A stretch of DNA of 64,000 nucleotides, taken from assembly GCA_964017045.1 (NCBI GenBank), contig OZ024799.1:32382236-32446235 (forward strand), given 5' to 3'. The first letter of the stretch is position 1. Each line of letters begins with the position of its first letter. The DNA is from Omphiscola glabra (Eukaryota; Mollusca; Gastropoda; Lymnaeidae). This document shows, piece after piece, positions 55,431 to 64,000 of the stretch. The translations under genes were made by a program, and so were the position numbers. The notes below the pieces were generated by a model that was not told the origin of the DNA, ran no database searches, and saw only the letters and a program-made list of their open reading frames with translations.

Positions 55431-57001
55431 AACAGAAGAGTGCCACAATCTCATGAAGACAGATGGATGCCACAATAATCAATATATTAGGCTTAGATAT
55501 TTAATAGTATTAGTATTATTGATTAAATAATATGAATATGAGACTCAATAACACTATTACTAGACTAGCACAATAGTGGCATGATCTAATGGCTAACACC
55601 AACTACTAACATAATTTTATGGCATTAAAGCCTAGGTCTAGACTAGTACTAGGACTAGACTAGAATTGTATATAATATTAATAATATTATTAATATTTAT
55701 CAAATGAATTAAGTCAAGTAAGTATTTAAGTTTAAGTCAAAATTAGTGTATTCCATTTTCACATTATTATTATTCTTTCATTGTATTTTTCAGTGGAGGC
55801 CTAAAGAGTGTTTAATTTAATTCATTTATTTTTATGATTTTCAAGGGCATACATTATTTTATCGTCCGTGGCCCACGACCGAGTCATCAGTGACAACGAC
55901 GCTTCATTTCTTAAAAGCTAGATGAAAACCGGAGCTAATCAAAAAGGCTAATCAAAGTTGACAATAGTAATAGAATCCAAAATCGATTTGATTTTGAGCT
56001 GACTGATTCAAGTTGCAAGAGTGTGAATTTACAAAGTCAAAGTTGCCAAAAAAGTTACCATTCATTGATAAAATAAAATTGGAGACTAACTATTTCTATT
56101 ACTATTTTGGGCTTACCCTATTTTGAGTCTGAAATATCAATAATAATTAATATCAAGTTAAAAAAGATTATTTTACAATGCATTTCAGAGCTTGGGGGTC
56201 GATTGCTTTAAAGGAATGCGTAAAATAATATAAAATATACAAGGTCTCTTTGAATAATCAAGCAAATATTTTAAACATAATCTTTCGGGAAATTTCAGTG
56301 AAAATTTACTTACTCTTACACAATAACTTCAATTAGCTAGATGTGTTGTTTTTTTAGAGTGATTTCCCTTTTTAAGAATTCACATACAGCTACACTACAC
56401 ATCTCATTTTTCATCTGTATGTAGACTAATTTAATTTTAGATTAAAATTTTGTGTAGGTCCTTATATTATAAAATTTGTATTAATGTTGTGAATTTAAAA
56501 TGTAACAATCGAACCATATTTTAATAAAGGAGGAGGAGAGCCGCCATAAAATTTCATTAATAGTAGGCCTACATACCGCCCAATACCGGTATTAATTGTA
56601 TTTTTTGTGCTTGAAAATTTCCCGCTTAATTTAAATTATCATTTTGAAGAAAATTTGCAAGTATACAACTCAGTCGTCATGACCATGAATATAATCTTTG
56701 CTTGAATTAAGATTTCGTTATCATAACTTGAGTCGCCAAACATGTAAAGTTAGAGGACGTTTTAGTAGACGTAGTTTTTTGCTTTACTCTGTATAGCAGT
56801 AAGTTCGAATTTTAAGGTTATATAACAAAATTATAGACGTTCTTTGTTTTCCCAAAAAACATTTTGTATATCGCGTCAAAGTAGGCTATACCTACTAAAT
56901 TGTTGCGTTTGTAAGTAAATTGTACAAAATAACATTAATTGCATTAAACGATTAAATGTTTGCCATAATCACATAAATATGAAAGTGGGTCATGAATAAG
57001 G
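55431..57001. other. Unannotated upstream stretch
   Basis: Very AT-rich, no gene or element recognised. Confidence 0.5.
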
Positions 57002-57440
57002 GAGGGCTGTCAAAAAGGTTAAAAACACCTGCCCGGTTGCATCGAACCCCGGAGCCAAGTAGGCTACCGGATAATTTTTCAGGAACTGCAGGTATTCACG
57101 GGAGTGCTGTGAAAAGCTGTTTAAAAAATTAAACTATACTGTGGTGTATGTCAAAGCGTTAAGTTTGTAATTATTTAAATAGTAGGTCTATAGTTAATTA
57201 ACAAAATAATTTTTATTTTTAAAAACTTCCTGGTGTCTTTATTGAAATAATATTTTAAATGGAGCAGAATCACACCCTCGGCCAGAAAACTGTCGGAACG
57301 CATAATTACGTAGCTATTGTAAAATTTCAGGGAGAGCGGTTTGATATTTTTCAATAATATTTTTGTTTTTAATCGGGCACCCAAGAAATGCCCGGGCAAT
57401 AAGCCCTGGGCGTGTGCCCATGTATCCGTTGACAGCCCTA
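57002..57440. mobile_element. hAT-type MITE with TAGGGCTGTCAA ends
   Basis: Ends gagggctgtcaa and ttgacagccctaa are inverse. No matching target duplication. Inner cccgggcaataagccctggg near the right end. Confidence 0.6.
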
Positions 57441-57481
57441 ATCACGACCTCTAAAGGTCCTCGAATTAATGGTCTTTAACC

Positions 57482-57691
57482 CAGAGGCGTAGCGTAGGGG
57501 GGTGGGAAGGGGGTACAGATGTACCCGGGCGCCAGCTAATTAGGGGCGCCAAAATGTGCTTTGGTATTATTTTATTGATGAAAATAATGTGTTTGAGAAT
57601 TGAAAAAAGGAAAAGAGGGCGCTTTAAAATGAATCTTGTCCCCGGGCGCGAATTTTGTCCCCGGGCGCCAAACACTCTAGCTACGTCTCTG
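57482..57691. mobile_element. 210 bp hAT-type MITE
   Basis: cagaggcgtagcg ... ctagctacgtctctg with perfect 8 bp duplications ctttaacc (57474-57481, 57692-57699). Contains cccgggcgcca three times and is related to the 72 bp element at 37144. Confidence 0.9.
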
Positions 57692-57939
57692 CTTTAACCT
57701 TTGTTACAGTACCGCACCACACTCTACCGCAAAACATGTCCCGCACCCACCAACCTGTCCCGATAAGAATATTGAAGTATTGTATTCAAATAAATAAATG
57801 TTAACATGATTAACTTACATGAAATTTTCTTTTTAAAATCTAATTAACTTGCTAGAGACAAACAAGAAGTTCACCAGTACAAACAATGCGGAAAAAATAT
57901 CGGTACAGAAATATCCGCTGCTGCTGAACAAAAAATATA

Positions 57940-58020
57940 TGAGGGACTAAAACGAAAAGAACGTTTTGGCTAAAAGCCTTCTTCAGCCAAAAAAAAAAAA
58001 AGAGAGAAAAAAACCCCCAA
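57940..58020 (-). mobile_element. Penelope-like terminal relic with hammerhead-like core
   Basis: On minus: ctgaagaaggcttttagcca then aaacgttc, a close match to the hammerhead core layout. Confidence 0.65.
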
Positions 58021-58320
58021 ACAATTGGAAATTAAAAACGTATGCGTTTAAAGAAATAAAATAAAAATGCAAATAACAATTGATTTGCTGGGTCCATCTG
58101 CACCCTCTGGCACTGCCTCCCGCATCATAAGAGAGTAATGGCAACCCTGACTAAGAACCCCTGCATTCGAGTCATGTATGTAATATGAATTACACTTCGT
58201 TAAACGGCTAACGCTCAGATAGAACGCAAAGTCGCCACGCACACGTTTTTATTGGAATCATGAATTACCCGTATATATTGTAGAATTGTATATTATATAT
58301 TACGCAGAAAGTACACACCT

Positions 58321-58705
58321 TCATAAGCAATTGCATTAGAAAGATCCTGAACATCAAATGGCCAGACATAATCACCGACAAAGACTTACTGGAAAGGACA
58401 TACCAGGAGCCTATAGCTGACATCGTATAGACATCGTAAGGAAAAAGATGGAAGTGGATGGGGAACACTCTCTTCAAACCCTCAGATAACATCACCAGAC
58501 ATTCCCTAACATGAAATTCACAGGGTAAAAGAAAGAGAGGAAGCCCCAAAAATGCATGGAGACGCGCGCTAGAGGCAGTTACACAAAGTATGGGATACGC
58601 ATGGAAGCAACTGAAAAGAAACGCACAGGACAGAGAGATGAAATACAAAAAATTATGTAGACGCCCTATGCCCCAGACGGGGTAAAAGGCATAATTAAGT
58701 AAGTA
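58321..58705 (+). mobile_element. LINE (RTE-like) 3' fragment, copy 2, broken
   Basis: Same family as 47790-48150 (KRKRGSPKNAWRRALEA, QSMGYAWKQLKRNAQDRE) but with stops and frameshifts. The 3' tail is aagtaagtaag. Confidence 0.8.
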
Positions 58706-60030
58706 AGATGGATCTTGAGCATTATGGTGCCAGTGTCATATATAAACTGAATTCACCTTAGTTGTGGCGTGACCCATGGTAATCTTTGGCACAATATTAT
58801 TTCCAACCCCATACTGTAACATTGATCAGCGTGAGGGAAGGGGTGCAGAAATTGAGGGTGCTGAAGACAGTTGTACAAATTCAAAATGCAGGGGTTGTTA
58901 TTTGGCGCTTCCTTCAGTGTTTCTTTCAGATAATATTAAGGTGACACTTCAAACATTCGTGTTGCAGGCGCCAAAATAGCCATGATAATGATCAAAGACA
59001 TTGTTAACGCGGTACCAGGGGGACATGAACTAAATTCATTTCAGTTGTGTTGCCCTTGAGGGTACGCATTTGCCCTAGCTTTTTAGCCCCCCCAAAATTT
59101 TTGACACAAAATACAAGAATGCATTTGAGAAAATACTTTAATTTAGTTTTGCATCATTCTACACTTGGAGAGCAACGGAAGATATGATAGTTTTAAAAGA
59201 ATATTTTAGCGGATTAAAGATGTGATGTGGATATTTTCTTACTTATCATCTTCAATGCAAGGTGGGGGAGGACAAAACCAAAAAGAGGCAAAAAAGGACC
59301 TCGAAAAGTTGAGCGACGGCTCTGCATGACCTGCTTGTGCTATGCAAATATTTTCATATTACAAAATAGTAATGTGGCTTTTATTTTTTATTTAAGATTT
59401 TTGGGTACTAACTACATAATTAATAAATGAATTTTCAGAAGAAAAAATGGTTTCCATCACACAAAAAAAAACACTGCTAACATAATTGTACATGTTGAAC
59501 GCAAATGAAAAAAAAAAAACAGCCTTTAATAATCAATTTGCGTGTAATAATAACCCTTACTAAATATTTCCCCAAAATTTCCAGTATATTTACTAAAGTT
59601 TTACCAGATGCAAATAGAAAAAAAACAGTCAATTAGAACGGTCTATACATTTGCATGTGCTATGAAATGGATAATTCTTATAAATAGTAAATGAACGACA
59701 TTATTATGTAAAGAAGACATGAGTTGTTTACAAAATAAAGTATGCATTTCCCAATATGAAGTTGATTGAAACTTTTATTTAGAATTTCAAACTACTATAA
59801 CTATTTTTCAGATGAATTACAAATTATCACTTACATATACTTTAAAACATTTTATTCCAAAATCCACAGAATTTATTTTAAATTGACAAATTAGGAATAA
59901 GATTTTTTTTCTAAAACAAGTACCAACAAAAAATGGAATTGGCATGATAATGGAAATGCTAGTTAAAAAAAATCGTTTTCTAAGCTTTCTGATAGCGTCT
60001 CATCTTGAAATAAAATATTAATGCAACTAA
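58706..60030. other. Unannotated stretch
   Basis: AT-rich with A runs. Short chance frames only. Confidence 0.5.
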
Positions 60031-60175
60031 CCGGGACGTCTTTCGGGGTTTTTACGGGGGGGGGGGGGGGGGGGGGTCAAAAACCAAAGCCTGGTCGGCT
60101 TGTTAAATTGTTAATTACTGGAGGCGCCACAGTACATAGCAAATTACACCCTCCCCAACCCAAATGACGTCCCTG
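60031..60175. mobile_element. 145 bp MITE with GGGACGTC ends
   Basis: ccgggacgtctttcgg ... caaatgacgtccctg are inverse ends; flanks gcaactaa / acaactag match 6 of 8. Contains a poly-G run of about 20. Confidence 0.65.
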
Positions 60176-61290
60176 ACAACTAGATAGGACAGATTGTTTA
60201 TTATTCTGATATTAAAAACACAAAAGCAGCGGGGACTTTAATAAAGATTGGCTAAATTTTGTTTTATAAACATGTTATTCAGGAAAGCTTTTTTATTTTG
60301 TTTTTTTACAAAATGAACACATTTAAAGAAAACACAAACGCTTTCGGTATAATAATTGATGAAATGTTCACTGTTTGTATCTAACCATTAAATTCTTAAT
60401 TAAAAAATATCTCTCTTTTGTTTTTATAGTTTACATTTTATATAACTCAAAATTCATAGAGTACACTTATAATTATGCTAATAAAATATTTAAAAAAAAA
60501 TATAATTTATAATTACATTAACACCTCTCCCTACTTTAGAAGTAATGCTTTTATAATGAAATATAATTTGAAAATAGATTGCGTATGTTTGATACTTAGC
60601 AAGAACTATATTTGATTGGTAGACCTTGACATTGATGTTAAGGCAGTTTAATACAGTTTTGTTAAAAGTCTTTAAATTTGTGAAGTTGCAAAAAATAAAT
60701 GAATAAAAATTAACGATAAATGCGAACAACAGGAAGTAAGACTTCGGCTTGTAACCAGGAACCAACAGTCCGATATTTTTAATACTATAAGTCTTTAACA
60801 AGATTGGCCTTATATATACGGATCATCAAATATATCGAACATAGAGATATTTCATTGATGCCAATAATTGTAATCGGTTAAAGGTACCAGATACTATTCA
60901 TTTTAAAACGGTTTAAAAATAACAATTTAGTAGTTTTTATTTTCTTTAAAAACTATATAATCGTTATATTGTTGTACACATATTAATCCGGAGGGCAATT
61001 GACTTTCCCCGAATATATATGTATACAAAGAAAAATAGTTGTTTTATTAAAACAGATCAACACATTTGAACAATTTGACGGTTTTCTTGAAAAGCTATAA
61101 CTCATTGGCTAGCCAATAGGAGCGCAATACTCTCACATGAAAAACTACAGAGTTAACATATTTTAGGTTTCCGCAACCAAGTGGATCACATTTTGTGGAA
61201 AAGTTAAAATCGAGGAAACTTTGTATTTATATGTCATGTGTATGTTTTTAAAGTGCTTGGGAGCTGCAGACAGTCTTTCGAATCTTTATG
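60176..61290. other. Unannotated stretch
   Basis: Very AT-rich. A 103-codon minus frame (60490-60801) has no recognised motif. Confidence 0.5.
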
Positions 61291-61294
61291 ACAA

Positions 61295-61500
61295 CCCCGT
61301 ACCAAAGAGGAAGGCTCTTAGCCGAAACGTTCTGTACTTACCGTCCTATCCTTCGATTCAAGCTTCGACATATATCCTGCCTTACTAATTCTTTCACACA
61401 GCTTGAACGCAGTCCTTCAGTTATTATCCAAAATTATTTGGTCGGACACAGCATTGACGAATCGCCAAATGCTTTCTGGATTAAAATTCCTAGCTAATAT
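61295..61500 (+). mobile_element. Penelope-like terminal relic with hammerhead-like core
   Basis: gaggaaggctcttagccgaa then acgttctgt has the full core order with a short GGC/GCC stem and GAAAC. The 69-codon frame over it is probably not a gene. Confidence 0.6.
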
Positions 61501-61674
61501 CAGTTTACAATAATGAGTCAACTGAAAAGTCTAACAGTTAATAATGGCGAATAGACGTTAAAGTTACGCCGATAACAGATGGAAAATCTCTCAGTCTCAG
61601 CCCTGGAGGTTTAAGGCTACAGCATTACCCAGCATCGGAGATTTCATCCCAAAGACCTGACAACATTCATGGAC

Positions 61675-63290
61675 CTAGATAACCAAATAAAGATGTCTGC
61701 AAGATTGCGTCCACATAGTGCCTTGGTCATAGCTTCATTGTACTAGATAACCAAATAAAGATGTCTGTATGGTGACATCTATATAGTGCCTTGGCCATGG
61801 CTTCATGGTACTAGATCAAATAAAGATGTCTGTATGATGACATCCAAATAGTGCCTTGGCCATTGCTTCATGGTACTAGATCAAATAAAGATGTCTGTAT
61901 GATGACTTCCACATAGTGCCTTGGCCATGGCTCCATGGTACTAGATCAAATAAAGATGTCTGTATGATGACTTCCACACAGTGCCTTGGCCATGGCTCAA
62001 TGGTACTAGATCAAATAAAGATGTCTGTATGATGACTTCCACATAGTGCCTTGGCCATGGCTCCATGGTACTAGATCAAATAAAGATGTCTGTATGATGA
62101 CTTCCACATAGTGCCTTGGCCATGGCTCCATGGTACTAGATCAAATAAAGATGTCTGTATGATGACTTCCACACAGTGCCTTGGCCATGGCTCAATGGTA
62201 CTAGATCAAATAAAGATGTCTGTATGATGACTTCCAAATAGTGCCTTGGCCATGGCTCCATGGTACTAGATCAAATAAAGATGTCTGTATGATGACATCC
62301 AAATAGTGCCTTTGCTATGGCTTCATGGTACTAGATCAAATAAAGATGTCTGTATGATGACATCCAAATAGTGCCTTTGCTATGGCTTCATGGTACTAGA
62401 TCAAATAAAGATGTCTGTATGATGACATCCACATAGTGCCTTGGCCATGGCTTCATGGTACTAGATCAAATAAAGATGTCTGTATGATGACATCCAAATA
62501 GTGCCTTTGCTATGGCTTCATGGTACTAGATCAAATAAAGATGTCTGTATGATGACATCCAAATAGTGCCTTTGCTATGGCTTCATGGTACTAGATCAAA
62601 TAAAGATGTCTGTATGATGACATCCAAATAGTGCCTTGGCCATGGCTTCATGGTACTAGATCAAATAAAGATGTCTGTATGATGACATCCACACAGTGCC
62701 TTGGCCATGGCGTCATGGTACTAGATCAAAGAAAGATGTCTGTATGATGACATCCACAAAGTGCCCTGGCCATGGCTTCATGGTACTAGATCAAAGAAAG
62801 ATGTCTGTATGATGACATCCACACAGTGCCTTGGCCATGGCTCCATGGTACTAGATCAATTAAAAATGTCTGTATGATGACATCCACATAGTGCCTTGGC
62901 CATGGCTTCATGGTACTAGATCAAATAAAGATGTCTGTATGATGACATCCACACAGTGCCTTGACCATGGCTTCATGGTACTAGATCAAATAAAGATGTC
63001 TGTATGATGACTTCCACATAGTGCCTTGGCCAGGGCTTCATGTTACTAGATCAAATAAAGATGTCTGTATGATGACATCCACATAGTGCCTTGGCCATGG
63101 CTTTATGGTAATAGATCAAATAAAGATGTCTGAATGATGACATCCACATAGTGCCTTGACCATGGCTTCATTGTACTAGATCAAATAAAGATGTCTGTAT
63201 GATGACATCCACATAGTGCCTTGGCCTTGGCACTAGATCAAATAAAGATGTCTGTATGATGACATCCACATCGTGCCTTGACCATGGCTA
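61675..63290. repeat. 65 bp array, ~25 units
   Basis: Unit tggtactagatcaaataaag, atgtctgtatgatgacatcc, acatagtgccttggccatgg, cttca. Variants cluster in runs, pointing to higher-order copying. Confidence 0.97.
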
Positions 63291-63321
63291 CAAAACGAGC
63301 ACATGCTATTCTTTCAAAACG

Positions 63322-63786
63322 TTAATGAAAGGTCACTTCAGGGACTGTGATTAATGAAAGGTCACTTCAGGGACTGTGATTAATGAAAGGTCACTTCAGG
63401 GACTGTGATTAATGAAAGGTCACTTCAGAGACTGTGATTAATGAAAGGTCACTTCAGGGACTGTGATTAATGAAAGGTCACTTCAGGGACTGTGATTAAT
63501 GAAAGGTCACTTCAGGGACTGTGATTAATGAAAGGTAACTTCAGGGACTGTGATTAATGAAAGGTCACTTCAGGGACTGTGATTAATGAAAGGTCACTTC
63601 AGGGACTGTGATTAATGAAAGGTCACTTCAGGGACTGTGATTAATGAAAGGTCACTTCAGGGACTGTGATTAATGAAAGGTCAATTCAGGGACTGTGATT
63701 AATGAAAGGTCAATTTAGGGACTGTGATTAGTGAAAGGTCACTTCAGGGACTGTGATTAATGAAAGGTCACTTCAGGGACTGTGAT
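63322..63786. repeat. 29 bp array, 16 units
   Basis: Unit taatgaaaggtcacttcagg then gactgtgat, almost uniform; about 30 bp from the 65 bp array. Confidence 0.97.
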
Positions 63787-64000
63787 TTGTCTTATTGTTT
63801 ATATTCCTCATGAAAATGCACTACTAACATGTGATGGTTCTTGTTCAAATCGGAATAGTTTTTATTGAGCAGTGCGATTATTAGTTATAATTTTATACAA
63901 AAGTATACAATCTATTGAGCTGTAAAGTGGACATATATAACAATTTTTTTCCTGGATACATAGTCTGTATTTTAAATTGAAATGATTGTCCCCATAAAAG
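63787..64000. other. Right edge, unannotated
   Basis: AT-rich; nothing recognised. Confidence 0.5.

Noticed and set aside
57010..57080. Possible tRNA (ggggttcgatgcaacc on minus)
   Set aside because: It resembles a T-loop, but no acceptor stem or anticodon arm can be formed; it lies in a MITE.

Overview
The window reads as nuclear DNA of an animal, most likely a heterobranch gastropod mollusc (pond-snail type). It is AT-rich and intron-rich, full of minisatellites and DNA-transposon relics, with no bacterial-style gene packing. The organism call is an inference. It rests on one intron-rich TBK1/IKK-epsilon-like kinase gene, on SPIN-like hAT elements (a horizontally transferred family that, as I recall, was reported from the pond snail Lymnaea), and on Penelope-like, RTE-like and tRNA-SINE relics.

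One host gene dominates the window. A TBK1/IKK-epsilon-type kinase lies on the minus strand from the ATG at 53769 to the stop at 5222. It has 19 coding exons, all with GT-AG introns. Joined by hand, their phases match at every junction and give 2403 nt (800 codons plus stop). The protein has a kinase domain, a ubiquitin-like domain, a helical scaffold/dimerization region and a short C-terminal coiled coil. Intron 2 (29632-52791) is about 23 kb and holds most of the mobile DNA. A second acceptor in the last exon would give a different, longer C-terminus.

Layout: 1-5000 is intergenic, with arrays and the likely poly(A) signal. 5076-29631 holds exons 19 to 3 with many minisatellites, several of them against exon edges; two arrays copy a 5' splice site of the gene. 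29632-52791 is the giant intron with SPIN-like elements, RTE-like and hAT transposase relics, a SINE and large arrays. 52792-53769 holds exons 2 and 1 and an OC1-like element. 53770-61300 is upstream DNA with LINE, MITE and Penelope-like relics. 61675-63786 is two large abutting arrays (65 bp and 29 bp units).

I saw no tRNA or rRNA gene, no CRISPR array and no second convincing host gene. The other long open frames fall in tandem repeats or transposon relics, or remain unassigned. Copy numbers of arrays are estimates by eye.
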